64,000 nucleotides of DNA from Streptomyces laurentii. GTDB taxonomy: Bacteria > Actinomycetota > Actinomycetes > Streptomycetales > Streptomycetaceae. Positions 17,409 to 26,250 of the stretch are shown in pieces (the first letter of the stretch is position 1; each line of letters begins with the position of its first letter). Below the pieces are notes generated by a model. The model had not been told where the DNA came from, searched no databases, and worked only from the letters and a program-made list of their open reading frames with translations. The stretch is from the NCBI GenBank assembly GCA_002355495.1, contig AP017424.1:6699501-6763500 (forward strand). Reading direction: 5' to 3'. The position numbers were made by a program, and so were the translations under genes.

Positions 17409-18272
17409 TCAGCGCTTGCCGGTGAGCCCCGTCGGATAGGCGCCCGCGCCCAGTGCCGTCGCCAGGAAGCCCTTGGCCAGTTCGGTCAGCCGCGCCACCC
17501 CGTCGGCGCCCAGCCGGGCGTACGGCGCGGCGTCCAGCCGGTCCGTCTCCTCCTCCAGGGACTCGCGCAGGGCGGTGCCCGCAGTGGTGAGTTCCCCGTC
17601 CGCGTCGAGCAGTCCGCGCCCGCGCAGCCGCTCCACGGCCGCGTCCCAGTCGTCCTGCCGCCAGCCGCGGGTGTCGAGGATCCAGCGCGGGGTCAGCCCC
17701 CGGCCGGTGGCGGTGTGGCTCACCAGCGCCTCCACCGGGTCGAGCCCGGCACCGAGCAGCGCCGTCAGATGACCGTCGCCGCGGTGCTCGCGCAGCAGGG
17801 TGGCGGCGTGCCACAGGCGCAGGTGCGCGGCGTCCGGCACCGGCAGGTCGGCGTTGCCGGAGTACAGCGGGCGGGCGTGCCGGCCGCCGCCCTCGGCGGC
17901 GCGCAGCGCCAGGTCGGCCGCCTCGGCCATCGCGGGCGAGGCGACCGCCTCCTCGCCGAGCAGCCGGCGCAGGGTGGTGTCGACGGCTCCCAGCCGGATC
18001 CCGAGCGCGGCGGCGGGGGAGACGGTCTCCCATACCGCGGGCAGCCGCTCGGCGAGGAAGCCGTGGTCGTAGGTGTAGAAGGCCGCCGCGACCGTACCCG
18101 CGCCGACGGCGCCCAGCGGAGCGCTGCGGGCGGCCAGCGCGGGCGTGCTCCGGTCCTCGATCCCGAGCCGCCGGAACCCGGCGTCCAGATCGGGCGAGAA
18201 GTAGAGGGTCGAGTGCAGCAGGTTGACGGGGTGGGCGCAGCGGCGCACGGCGTGCGGAGGCGGGTTCGTCAT
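17409..18272 (-). CDS. SCO6745-family winged-helix-like protein
   Basis: 287 residues from ATG 18272. It matches the actinobacterial family named after S. coelicolor SCO6745 (related to SalK): the start CAHPVNLLHSTLYFSPD, the central FYTYDHGFLAERLP, the LWHAATLLREHRGDGHLTAL helix and the C-terminal WRQDDWDAAVERLRGRGLLD, a helix-turn-helix-like segment. No DNA-binding role is proven for the family and no catalytic residues are obvious. Function unknown. It is divergent from the GlxA-type regulator gene. Confidence 0.8.
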   Translation of the reverse strand: MTNPPPHAVRRCAHPVNLLHSTLYFSPDLDAGFRRLGIEDRSTPALAARSAPLGAVGAGTVAAAFYTYDHGFLAERLPAVWETVSPAAALGIRLGAVDTTLRRLLGEEAVASPAMAEAADLALRAAEGGGRHARPLYSGNADLPVPDAAHLRLWHAATLLREHRGDGHLTALLGAGLDPVEALVSHTATGRGLTPRWILDTRGWRQDDWDAAVERLRGRGLLDADGELTTAGTALRESLEEETDRLDAAPYARLGADGVARLTELAKGFLATALGAGAYPTGLTGKR

Positions 18273-18448
18273 GGGGCCGCACCCTACCCGCGGGCCGGAC
18301 GGCCGGGCACGGCCGTATCGGGCACGGAGACCGGTATGTGAAACCGGTATGTGACGGAACGTCAGAGGACGTGCGGGGAGCCTCGTCCGGCCGGAAAGGT
18401 GGGGAGTTCGTCATTGCGGCCATCCGGGGACCGGCGAAGGATGAGGGT

Positions 18449-19426
18449 ATGACCCAGCGATCGCGATCTGTCCTGGTCGTCCTCTATGACGGTGTGCAGA
18501 CCCTCGACGTGACAGGGCCCGTCGAGGTCTTCGCCGGCGGCGCCCGGGCCGCGGGCCGGCCCGGCGCGTACACGATCCGTACGGCCTCTCTGGACGGCGG
18601 TCCGGTCCGCACCAGTTGCGGGCTGCGGATCCTGCCCGACACCTCGCTCGCCGAGGCCGTCGCCGGCGGCCCGCCGCACACCCTGCTCGTGCCCGGCGGC
18701 CACGGCAGCCGCACACCCGACCCGGGGCTCATCGCCTGGCTGCGCACGCACGCCTCGGCCGCGGAGCGGCTGGTCGGGGTGTGCACGGGCACCGTGCTGC
18801 TCGCCGAGGCCGGACAGCTGGACGGTCACCGGGTGACCACGCACTGGGTCGCCTGCGAGCCGCTGGCCCGCGACCACCCCGAGGTGACGGTGGACCCGGA
18901 CCCGATCTTCGTCAGGGATGGCCGGATCACGACCTCCGCCGGGGTCACCGCGGGCATCGACCTCGCGCTCGCGCTCCTGGAGGAGGACCTGGGCCGGGAC
19001 GCCGCCCTCACCGTCGCCCGCTATCTCGTCGTCTTCCTGCGCCGGCCGGGCAACCAGGCCCAGTTCAGCGCCCCGCTGGCCATCCAGACCGCCCGGCGTG
19101 AGCCGCTGCGGGACGTCCAGCACTGGATCGCCGAGCACCCCGAGGACGATCTGTCGGTGCCGGTGCTCGCCGCCCGCGCCCGGCTGTCGCCGCGGCACTT
19201 CGCCCGCGCCTTCCGCGCCGAGACCGGCACCACCCCCGGCCGCTACGTCGACCGGGTCCGCCTGGAACACGCCCGCCGGCTCCTGGAGGAGTCCGCGCGC
19301 GGTGTCGAGGAGGTCGCGCGCGCCGCCGGATACGGCACCCCGGAGGCGATGCGCCGCGCCTTCGTGAAGGCCCTGGGCACCCCGCCCGCGGACTACCGGC
19401 GCCGCTTCCACGCCCCCATCGGCTGA
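18449..19426 (+). CDS. GlxA-like AraC family regulator with DJ-1 domain
   Basis: 325 residues from ATG 18449 with GAAGGA seven bases ahead. Residues ~6-175 form a DJ-1/PfpI domain (VVLYDGVQTLDVTGPVEVF, VPGGHGSRTPD, nucleophile-elbow-like GVCTGTVLLAEAG), a sensor in this class. Residues ~215-320 are an AraC DNA-binding domain with two helix-turn-helices (LSVPVLAARARLSPRHFAR and VEEVARAAGYGTPEAMRRAF). Its immediate downstream neighbour on the same strand is a stand-alone DJ-1 protein, 48 bases on, which is the likely target or partner. The inducing ligand is not known. Confidence 0.9.
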   Translation: MTQRSRSVLVVLYDGVQTLDVTGPVEVFAGGARAAGRPGAYTIRTASLDGGPVRTSCGLRILPDTSLAEAVAGGPPHTLLVPGGHGSRTPDPGLIAWLRTHASAAERLVGVCTGTVLLAEAGQLDGHRVTTHWVACEPLARDHPEVTVDPDPIFVRDGRITTSAGVTAGIDLALALLEEDLGRDAALTVARYLVVFLRRPGNQAQFSAPLAIQTARREPLRDVQHWIAEHPEDDLSVPVLAARARLSPRHFARAFRAETGTTPGRYVDRVRLEHARRLLEESARGVEEVARAAGYGTPEAMRRAFVKALGTPPADYRRRFHAPIG

Positions 19427-19474
19427 CCCCTGCCCCTTCCCGGCGTTCCTCCGACCGAAAGGACCGGATCCGGC

Positions 19475-20122
19475 ATGCAGATCGCCGTTCTCCTCTACGA
19501 CCGCTTCACCACGCTCGACGCCGTCGGCCCCTACGAACTCCTCGGCCGCCTCCCCGGCGCCGAGACCGTCTTCGTGGCCAAGGAGCCCGGCCCCGTGCGC
19601 AACGACCAGGGCAGCCTCGCGCTGGTCGCCGACCGGGCCCTCGCGGACGTGCCGCACCCCGACCTCGTGCTGGTCCCGGGCGGCCCTGGCGCGCGGACGG
19701 CGGCGGGCGACCCGGAGATTCAGGACTGGCTCCGTACGGTCGACGCCACCAGCACCTGGACCACCTCGGTGTGCACCGGCTCGCTGGTCCTCGGCGGCGC
19801 CGGGCTGCTCGCCGGCCGGCGGGCCACCACCCACTGGCTGACGTACGACCAGCTGCGGGCGTACGGCGCCGAGCCGACCGGCGAGCGGGTGGTGTTCGAC
19901 GACAAGTACGTGACCGCGGCCGGGGTCTCCTCCGGCATCGACATGGCCCTGCACCTGATCGGCCGGATCGCGGGCGACACGGCCGCGCAGACCATCCAGC
20001 TGCTCATCGAGTACGACCCGCAGCCCCCGTACGACGCCGGATCGCCGGAGAAGGCGCCGGCCGAGGTCGTCGCGTACTGGCGCGGTGTGCCGGTCGAGGA
20101 GCTGGAGTCGCGGAAGGGCTGA
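19475..20122 (+). CDS. DJ-1/PfpI family protein
   Basis: 215 residues from ATG 19475. It is a single-domain DJ-1 protein: VLLYDRFTTLDAVGPYELL, VLVPGGPGARTA, TSVCTGSLVLGGAGLLAGR with the nucleophilic Cys near residue 104, and TTHWLTYDQL. This set and length are close to isonitrile (isocyanide) hydratase, which hydrates isonitriles to N-formamides, but glyoxalase- or protease-like relatives share the fold. Sits right behind the GlxA-type regulator and probably shares its transcript. Confidence 0.85.
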   Translation: MQIAVLLYDRFTTLDAVGPYELLGRLPGAETVFVAKEPGPVRNDQGSLALVADRALADVPHPDLVLVPGGPGARTAAGDPEIQDWLRTVDATSTWTTSVCTGSLVLGGAGLLAGRRATTHWLTYDQLRAYGAEPTGERVVFDDKYVTAAGVSSGIDMALHLIGRIAGDTAAQTIQLLIEYDPQPPYDAGSPEKAPAEVVAYWRGVPVEELESRKG

Positions 20123-20150
20123 GGCCCGGGGCCGGTGGTACGCCGGGGCT

Positions 20151-20894
20151 TCAGCGCCCGTACGTGAAGCGCGGCGGGCGCCGCTCCAGGAAGGCGGCGA
20201 CACCCTCCGCGGTGTCGCCGCTGCCGTGCGTCTGCCCGGCCCAGTGGGCGTCGCGGTCGGTGCGGCCGTCCGCGAACTCCTTGGCCGCCGCCTGGGTGAG
20301 CAGCGAGCGGGAGACGAGGGTACGGGTGAACTCGGCGACCCGCTTGTCGAGTTCGCCGGCCGGCAGCACCTCGTCGACGAGCCCGGTGCGCAGCGCCCGC
20401 TCGGTGTCGATCAACTCGCCCGAGAACAACAGGTACTTGGCGGCCGAGGGTCCGACGAGCGCGGCGAGCCGCCGGGTGGAGGAGGCCGCGTAGACGATGC
20501 CGAGCTTCGCCGGGGTCACCCCGAAACGGGCGCCCTCCTCGGCGAAGCGCAGATCGCAGGCGGCGGCGAGCTGGCTGCCGCCGCCGACGCAGTAGCCGCG
20601 GATGGCCGCCAGCGTCGGCTTCGGGAACGCGGCCAGCGCCTCCTCCGCCTGCACGGCCAGCGTCTGCTGCTCGTCGCCCGGCTCGCGCAGCGTGGAGATG
20701 TCCGCGCCGGCGCAGAAGGTGGTGCCCGCGCCGGTGAGCACCAGCGCCCGGACGGCGGGGTCGGCGGCGAGCGGCGCGAGCAGGCCGGGCAGCGACCGCC
20801 ACATGCCGGCGGTCATGGCGTTGCGCTTGGCGGGATGGTCGATGACGACGGTGGCGACCTCGTCGGCGACGCGGACGGTCAGCTGCGGCTCCAT
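20151..20894 (-). CDS. Enoyl-CoA hydratase/isomerase
   Basis: 247 residues from ATG 20894. Crotonase signatures: NAMTAGMWRSL, ALVLTGAGTTFCAGADIS (first oxyanion-hole strand) and GYCVGGGSQLAAACDLRFA (second). One of the two usual catalytic Glu positions reads AKLGIVYAAS rather than PELGL, so hydratase activity is uncertain and an isomerase, hydrolase or other crotonase reaction is possible. Standard family length is about 255. Converges on the DJ-1 gene; no beta-oxidation genes are adjacent. Confidence 0.85.
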   Translation of the reverse strand: MEPQLTVRVADEVATVVIDHPAKRNAMTAGMWRSLPGLLAPLAADPAVRALVLTGAGTTFCAGADISTLREPGDEQQTLAVQAEEALAAFPKPTLAAIRGYCVGGGSQLAAACDLRFAEEGARFGVTPAKLGIVYAASSTRRLAALVGPSAAKYLLFSGELIDTERALRTGLVDEVLPAGELDKRVAEFTRTLVSRSLLTQAAAKEFADGRTDRDAHWAGQTHGSGDTAEGVAAFLERRPPRFTYGR

Positions 20895-20958
20895 GCGCCG
20901 GATGCTATCCGGGCACCCCGTACGTACGATCAAGAAGGGGGCGCGAGGAGGTACGCCC

Positions 20959-21588
20959 ATGGTCCGCAGGAAGACGCACCCCGGCCCGGAGACGGGTCCG
21001 CCGGACGCCGCCGCGGAGATGACACGGGAGGGCAAACGGCTCAGCCGGAACTTCGGACTGCTCGCGGGGCTCGGTGCCCTGCTCATCGCCGGCGGGATCG
21101 TCGGCCTGATCTACACCGGGGTCGCCACCCTCACCTCCATGCTGCTCTTCGGCTGGCTGCTGCTGATCGGCGGGGTCGTCGGTCTCGCGCACGCCGTCGC
21201 GTCGCGCGGGACCCGCTACTTCTGGCTGGCGGCCGTGGTCGCGGCGCTGAACATCGCGGCCGGGATCATCGTCATCCGCTACCCGGTGGAGTCGGCCGAG
21301 GCGCTGACCATGTTCGCGGCGCTGCTGTTCCTCACCGGCGGGCTGTTCCGGCTCGTCGGCAGCGTGGTGGTGCGCGGACCGCAGTTCGGCTGGACGCTGC
21401 TCCAGGGCGCGTTCGGGCTGCTGCTCGGCATCCTGGTGCTCGTGGACTGGCCGCACAGCAGTCTGTACGTGCTGGGGACGTTCTTCTCGCTGGCGCTGCT
21501 CTTCGACGGACTCGGCCTGGTGGCGATGGGTGTGGGCGGCCGCCGGATCGTCAGTATGGTCACACCAGCGCCACCGCCTGCGAAGTAG
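20959..21588 (+). CDS. HdeD family membrane protein
   Basis: 209 residues from ATG 20959 with GAGGAGG ahead. A charged N-terminus of about 35 residues is followed by six hydrophobic segments paired across the chain (LLAGLGALLIAGGIVGLIY, SMLLFGWLLLIGGVVGLA, FWLAAVVAALNIAAGIIVI, LTMFAALLFLTGGLFRLVG, FGWTLLQGAFGLLLGILVLV, LGTFFSLALLFDGLGLVAMG), the HdeD/DUF308 pattern. HdeD supports acid resistance in enterobacteria; in actinobacteria the role is unproven. Divergent from the crotonase gene. Confidence 0.85.
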   Translation: MVRRKTHPGPETGPPDAAAEMTREGKRLSRNFGLLAGLGALLIAGGIVGLIYTGVATLTSMLLFGWLLLIGGVVGLAHAVASRGTRYFWLAAVVAALNIAAGIIVIRYPVESAEALTMFAALLFLTGGLFRLVGSVVVRGPQFGWTLLQGAFGLLLGILVLVDWPHSSLYVLGTFFSLALLFDGLGLVAMGVGGRRIVSMVTPAPPPAK

Positions 21589-21752
21589 TCGACCGCAGAT
21601 CAGGAACAGTCGAACAACTGACCTTGGCATACTCACCCGATCAGAAAGCGGCCTATAAGTGTCGACTTCTGGTCAGTGGGGGGAGCGGACGCCCGCGATT
21701 CCCAAGACTCGACCCCGTGGCGACAATCGAGCACGAGGGTGGGAGCCGGACT

Positions 21753-22394
21753 ATGGAGAGCCGCGGGAGCGTACCCGTCCGGCCATCGTCCTACGAAGGG
21801 GTCTGGCGCTTCACCGCTCCCGCGGTCGACGTGTCCGTGCCGCAGGCCCGGCACGCCGTTCGCGACCTCCTGATCCGGCAGCACGTCCCGATCCACGACG
21901 ACACCGTCCAGGGACTCCTCCTGATCATCTCCGAGCTGGTCACCAACGCGGTCAAACACGCGGCGCTGCTCTCCCCGGAGATAGCGGTGGAGGTGGCGAT
22001 CGGGGCGGAGTGGATCCGGGTGTCCGTCGAGGACAACCACCCCTACCGCCCCAAGGCCCTGGAGGCCGACTGCGGCCGGACCGGGGGTCGCGGGCTGCTC
22101 CTGGTCCGCGAGATCGCCCGCGAGGCCGGCGGGTCCTGCGACGTGGAGCACACCGCGAGCGGCGGGAAGATCATCTGGGCGGCGCTGCCCCTGAATCCGT
22201 TCGTCCCGGGCCCGGCCCCCGCGGACACGGCCCCCGCCGTCTCGCACATCCCGCCCGCCGCTTCCGTGCCGGAACGGACGCCCGCCCCCGGGCTCCGGGC
22301 GCCGGCCGAGGCGCCGGGCTCGTCCGCCCCCGCGCCGGGCCTGTACGCGCCCGGCCTCCCGGTCCCGGGCGTCCCCGGCCCGGCCGGCCTCTGA
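21753..22394 (+). CDS. Anti-sigma-factor-like ATP-binding protein (HATPase_c)
   Basis: 213 residues from ATG 21753 with GGGAG ahead. Residues ~20-145 form a GHKL ATPase of RsbW/SpoIIAB type: N-box LLIISELVTNAVKHA, G1-like VSVEDNHPYRPK and G2 GRGLLLVREIARE. The C-terminal ~65 residues are Pro/Ala-rich and probably disordered. Streptomyces encode dozens of such stand-alone kinases, which phosphorylate anti-anti-sigma factors or titrate sigma factors; no partner sigma gene is adjacent. A strong terminator follows. Confidence 0.85.
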   Translation: MESRGSVPVRPSSYEGVWRFTAPAVDVSVPQARHAVRDLLIRQHVPIHDDTVQGLLLIISELVTNAVKHAALLSPEIAVEVAIGAEWIRVSVEDNHPYRPKALEADCGRTGGRGLLLVREIAREAGGSCDVEHTASGGKIIWAALPLNPFVPGPAPADTAPAVSHIPPAASVPERTPAPGLRAPAEAPGSSAPAPGLYAPGLPVPGVPGPAGL

Positions 22395-22446
22395 GGGCCG
22401 CCCGCGCCCCGACCCGCACCGTCCCCGCCGCCTCCCGAGAACGCGT

Positions 22447-22474
22447 GAAGGCCCCGGCCGCAGCCGGGGCCTTC
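22447..22474. terminator. Perfect bidirectional terminator
   Basis: GAAGGCCCCGGC (22447-22458) and GCCGGGGCCTTC (22463-22474) make a perfect 12-base stem with loop CGCA. It sits between the + strand ATPase gene and the - strand idi gene, which converge. Confidence 0.9.
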
Positions 22475-22601
22475 CTGGCGTGCCCCGAGCCTCCGGGATG
22501 CCGGGAAACCGAGAGACCCGAGAGCCGGGAAACCGGCGAGGCCGGGGTCCGCGGACCCCGGCCTCGCCTCGACGCCGCCCGGAAGGCCGGGCCCGTCCGG
22601 G

Positions 22602-23210
22602 TCACCAGCCCCCGGACTGCCCCGTCAGCTCCTTGATCGCCGGACGCGCCGCGTCCAGCACCGTCATGAACCAGGCGGAGAACGGTACGGCCGCGTGCCG
22701 CTCCGCGAGCTCGTCCGCCGTCACGAAGGCGGTCTCGCCGATCTCCTCCGGGTCCGGCAGCGGAGTCGCCTGCACCAGGCCGACGAAGAGGTGGTTGAAC
22801 TCCTGCTCCACCAGGCCCGAGGCCGGGTCCGGGTGGTTGTAGCGGACCGTCCCCGCCTCCGCGAGCAGCGACGGCGAGACGCCCAGCTCCTCGTAGGTGC
22901 GCCGGGCCGCCGCCGCGAACGGCGCCTCGCCCGGGTAGGGGTGGCCGCAGCAGGTGTTCGACCACACACCGGGGGAGTGGTACTTCCCGAGCGCCCGGCG
23001 CTGGAGCAGCAGCCGTCCGGCCTCGTCGAAGAGGAAGACGGAGAAGGCGCGGTGCAACTGCCCCGGCGCCTGGTGCGCGGCGAGCTTCTCCGCCGTACCG
23101 ATCGTGACGCCGGCCTCGTCGACCAGTTCGAGCATGATCGGCTCCTCGGCCGAGACCGGCCCGAGGCCGCTCGGCGAACTGTGAGCCAGGGTGACTGGTG
23201 TGGTCGGCAT
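22602..23210 (-). CDS. idi: Isopentenyl-diphosphate delta-isomerase, type 1
   Basis: 202 residues from ATG 23210 (GAAGGA six bases ahead; an ATG two codons upstream is too close to the site). Nudix-fold IDI motifs are complete: HRAFSVFLFDEAGRLLLQRR, the catalytic Cys in WSNTCCGHPYPGE, the RTYEELG nudix helix and NHLFVGL with EFNH metal ligands. It interconverts IPP and DMAPP in the cytoplasm, balancing the C5 units used for prenyl diphosphates, including those the hopanoid operon 11 kb downstream consumes. An idi gene lies near the hopanoid cluster in S. coelicolor too (SCO6750, from memory). Confidence 0.93.
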   Translation of the reverse strand: MPTTPVTLAHSSPSGLGPVSAEEPIMLELVDEAGVTIGTAEKLAAHQAPGQLHRAFSVFLFDEAGRLLLQRRALGKYHSPGVWSNTCCGHPYPGEAPFAAAARRTYEELGVSPSLLAEAGTVRYNHPDPASGLVEQEFNHLFVGLVQATPLPDPEEIGETAFVTADELAERHAAVPFSAWFMTVLDAARPAIKELTGQSGGW

Positions 23211-23351
23211 ACCCATCCTTCGCTTTGGTCCTCGCCCTGGGGGCAAGCTCAGTCTGCCGTACAAAACCGGCTTGTCCGCACTTCGGCGGCCGGACATGGC
23301 CGCTCCCGCCACTCCGGAGTACGCCCCGGAACGGCGGGAGCGGGCCGGCGC

Positions 23352-24620
23352 TCAGACCCCGAAAGCCGCGGGATACCAGATCGTGCCCCCGGCGACGGCT
23401 CCGGAACCGTCCAGATCCAGGGCCATCATCGCTTCGTCCGGAACAGCGAAGGCTGGCCGGATCCCGTACACGGACGCTTGTACGAATCCGAAGCGCGGGT
23501 AGTACGCGGGGTGGCCGAGTACGAGGACCAGCCGCTCCCCGCTCAGCCGCGCCGCGTCCAGGGCGGCCCGGATGACGGCCTGACCGGCGCCCGTGCGCTG
23601 GTAGGCGGGGGCCACCGCGACCGGCGCGAGCGCCGCCGCCGGGACGCCGTCCACCCGGCAGCGGGTGAGCAGGGCGTACGCGGCGACCGTGCCGTCCGGC
23701 GCCTCCGCCACGCGGCCGAGCCCCGGCAGCCAGGCCTCCTCGTCGGCGCGCAGCGCGTCCACGATCCCCGCCTCGGCCGGGGTCTCGAAGGCCGCCGTGA
23801 GGATCTCGCGTACGACGGGATGATCGGCGGCCGTCTCCGCGCGGGTCCGCCAGCGCGGGTCCGCCGGGCGCAGCACGAAGCCGGTGTAGCCGTAGTCGCC
23901 GCCGTGCTCCCGGCGCAGGGTGATCTCGGCGCGGGCCGCGGCGACCGCCTCGGTCATGCCGGGCACGGAGGTGTCCATCGTGTCGGCCCGCTCGCCGAGC
24001 GGTGCGAGGTACGCGTCCCAGTCGCTCTCCGGCTGCGGGACGACGCCGAGGACGTGGTAGCCGGCCGTGACGGCCGCCGCCGTGTTCGCGGCGACGGTCC
24101 GCAGCGGGTAGTGCGGATCCCAGAAGGCCCGGGCCCCGGCGGACGGTTCCTCGGTGGTCCACCCGCACTCGGTGACCACGAGGGTGCCGCCGGGGGAGAG
24201 GAGCCGGCGCCATTCGGCGAGCGCCCGGTCGAAGCCGAGGGCGAAGACCGCGCTCTCGGCCCAGACCAGGTCGAAGGAGGCGTCGGGCAGGTCGAGCGCG
24301 CCCATGTCGGCCCGTACGGTACGGATCCGGTGGCCGAGCCCCTGCGCGGCGGCGGCCGCCCGCAGCTCGTCCAGAAACGGTTCGTGCAGGTCGACGGCGG
24401 TCACCTCGGCGCCCGCCGCGGCCAGCAGCAGCGAGGAGCGGCCCGGGCCGCAGCCGAGGTCGAGCACGCGCGGCCGCTCGGGCAGCGGGCCCGCCGCTTC
24501 GAGCATGCGTCGGGTGGTGGCGTCGGAGCCGGGGGCCTGCCGCGGCAGGCCGTGGTGCAGGGTGAAGAAAGCGTCACGCGGGACGCTCGGGTCGTGCTGG
24601 GTGCTGTCGTGATCGGACAA
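23352..24620 (-). CDS. Bifunctional SAM methyltransferase-GNAT acetyltransferase
   Basis: 422 residues if started at TTG 24620 (AAGGGG nine bases ahead); no ATG or GTG gives a better start. Residues ~48-200 form a class I methyltransferase: RVLDLGCGPGRSSLLLAAAG (SAM-binding motif I), VTAVDLHEP, FDLVWAESAVFALGFD and LLSPGGTLVVTECGW. Residues ~270-420 form a GNAT domain: ALAPVAVAPAYQRTGAGQAV (acetyl-CoA loop), LVLVLGHPAYYPRFGFVQAS, a YjdJ/YhbS-like layout. Two normally separate enzymes are thus fused in one chain. Substrates are unknown; the fusion implies sequential or coordinated modification. Confidence 0.85.
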   Translation of the reverse strand: MSDHDSTQHDPSVPRDAFFTLHHGLPRQAPGSDATTRRMLEAAGPLPERPRVLDLGCGPGRSSLLLAAAGAEVTAVDLHEPFLDELRAAAAAQGLGHRIRTVRADMGALDLPDASFDLVWAESAVFALGFDRALAEWRRLLSPGGTLVVTECGWTTEEPSAGARAFWDPHYPLRTVAANTAAAVTAGYHVLGVVPQPESDWDAYLAPLGERADTMDTSVPGMTEAVAAARAEITLRREHGGDYGYTGFVLRPADPRWRTRAETAADHPVVREILTAAFETPAEAGIVDALRADEEAWLPGLGRVAEAPDGTVAAYALLTRCRVDGVPAAALAPVAVAPAYQRTGAGQAVIRAALDAARLSGERLVLVLGHPAYYPRFGFVQASVYGIRPAFAVPDEAMMALDLDGSGAVAGGTIWYPAAFGV

Positions 24621-24889
24621 CGTGGGAAACCCCTTGTCAGGAGGGGCCCCGGCCGTGCGGGGACACCCCGGGCATCCGGAAGGGTTCCGGGAAGGGGCCC
24701 AGGGGCGTCTCTCGGACGAGATCAGGCAGGCCGGTGACCCGAAGGAAGCGAAAGGTCGGACCGTGTGGCGCCCCTGCGGGCGTCCTCCACCGCGGCGGTC
24801 ATCAACCTCAGCCCCTCTCCCTGCCGATGTCCTGTGACGTCGATACGCAACCGTACGACGTGGTGGCACAGGCTAGCAGCATCGGCCGG

Positions 24890-25831
24890 TCACAGGCAGA
24901 GCCTGGCCTCGTGCGCGGCGTGACCGGCCGGCTCCAGCTGGAAGGTGCAGTGCTCGACGTCGAAGTGCGCGCCGAGGCAGCCCTGGAGCGCGTGCAGCAT
25001 CTGCTCGTGGCCGACGGTGTCCAGCGTCTCCTGGGTCACCACCACGTGCGCGGACAGCACCGGCAGGCCCGAGGTGATCGTCCAGGCGTGCAAGTCGTGG
25101 ACGTCCTCGACGCCCGGCAGGGCCACGATGTGCGCCCGGACCTCCGCCATGTCGACACCCTTGGGGGCCGACTCCAGGAGCACGTCCAGCGTCTCCCGCA
25201 GCAGTTTCACCGTGCGCGGCACGATCATCAGGCCGATCACGAGCGAGGCGATCGGGTCCGCGTACTGCCAGCCGGTGAGCAGGATGACGCCCGCGGCGAC
25301 CAGCACCGTCACCGAGCCGAGCGCGTCGGCGAGGACCTCCAGGTAGGCGCCGCGCACGTTCAGGCTGTCCTTCTGCCCGCGCATCAGCAGGGACAGCGAG
25401 ACGATGTTGGCGACCAGGCCGACCACGGCGAAGACGATGGTGAGTCCGCCCTTGGTCTCGGCCGGTTCGAGGAACCGCTCGATCGCCTCGAAGAGGACGT
25501 AACCGCCGACGCCGAGCAGCAGCAGACAGTTGGCGAGCGCGGCCAGGATCTCGGCCCGCGCGTAGCCGAAGGTGCGGTTGCCGCTCGGCGGCCGGTTGGC
25601 GAAGTGGATGGCGAGCAGCGCCATCCCGAGGCCGAGGGCGTCGGTCGCCATGTGGGCCGCGTCCGCGATCAGCGCGAGCGAGTCGGCGAGCAGGCCGCCG
25701 ACGATCTCCACCACCATGACGGAGAGCGTGATGCCGAGCGCGATGCGCAGTCGGTTCCGGTAGGCGGCGGCCGCGGTGCCGGTCGGCGGCGGGCCGCCGT
25801 GGCTGTGTCCGTGGTCGTGTCCAGCCCCCAT
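24890..25831 (-). CDS. Cation diffusion facilitator (zinc/cadmium efflux)
   Basis: 313 residues from ATG 25831. The His-rich start GAGHDHGHSHGG, six membrane helices (VMVVEIVGGLLADSLALIAD carries the first metal-site residues, followed by HMATD; EVLADALGSVTVLVAAG carries the second), and a cytoplasmic C-terminal domain with EDVHDLHAWTITSG place it in the Zn-CDF (CzcD) group. It exports Zn, Cd or Co in exchange for protons. An imperfect inverted repeat 72 bases upstream could be the operator of a metal sensor. Confidence 0.92.
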   Translation of the reverse strand: MGAGHDHGHSHGGPPPTGTAAAAYRNRLRIALGITLSVMVVEIVGGLLADSLALIADAAHMATDALGLGMALLAIHFANRPPSGNRTFGYARAEILAALANCLLLLGVGGYVLFEAIERFLEPAETKGGLTIVFAVVGLVANIVSLSLLMRGQKDSLNVRGAYLEVLADALGSVTVLVAAGVILLTGWQYADPIASLVIGLMIVPRTVKLLRETLDVLLESAPKGVDMAEVRAHIVALPGVEDVHDLHAWTITSGLPVLSAHVVVTQETLDTVGHEQMLHALQGCLGAHFDVEHCTFQLEPAGHAAHEARLCL

Positions 25832-25902
25832 GGCGAGGCCTCCCGATCGTGTCGTCGTCCGGTGCTCCGATTCGCCAGTGAACTACGGGTGGGGGGTATG
25901 TG

Positions 25903-25925
25903 CAACACGGTACTGAACACCGTTG
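25903..25925. promoter_or_regulatory. Inverted repeat in the transporter promoter region
   Basis: CAAC(A)CGGTACTGAACACCGTTG at 25903-25925 is an inverted repeat of CAAC-CGGT with one extra base in the left arm. It lies 72-94 bases upstream of the cation transporter start in a locally AT-richer stretch containing TGACAA (- strand). A metal-responsive repressor or MerR-type activator could bind here; this is inference from position and symmetry only. Confidence 0.4.
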
Positions 25926-26250
25926 TCATATGCTCTGACCTGCGGGGATACGATTCGAGTCGTCATGTGGCCGATCATCGTCGCCGGGGCGGACGGCCGC
26001 GCGCGCGGACCCGGTTTTTGTGACCCGGACGGTTGATCACCCATGATGTGGGCAGCGGGGTCGGCTCACCTGTTCGACGGTGGGGCGGCCGTGCGGAGGC
26101 GGTACCGCGAAACCTCGGTGAATTCGCGCTTCCGTCATCCGATAGCCTCAGCCGACGTGCCGCCGCCCGGCACCGGGCCGGATTGCCGAGCCCGGCGTCG
26201 TGTCGTGGGTTCCACCGGCCCGTCCGTCAGCTCCAAGGAGTGAGTTCGCC
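25926..26250. other. Divergent intergenic region ahead of the CDP-alcohol operon
   Basis: 325 bases with no convincing gene. It must carry the promoter of the seven-gene operon. TTGTCA (25923-25928) with GATACG 18 bases on is a possible but weak sigma-70-type pair, and AAGGAG at 26234-26239 is a ribosome binding site for the first gene. Confidence 0.4.

Noticed and set aside
15132..18341. A 1069-residue open frame on the + strand
   Set aside because: It runs antisense to tex and the SCO6745-family gene. Such frames are a usual by-product of G/C at third positions; the composition is Arg/Gly/Val-rich with no motif, while tex on the other strand has complete domains.
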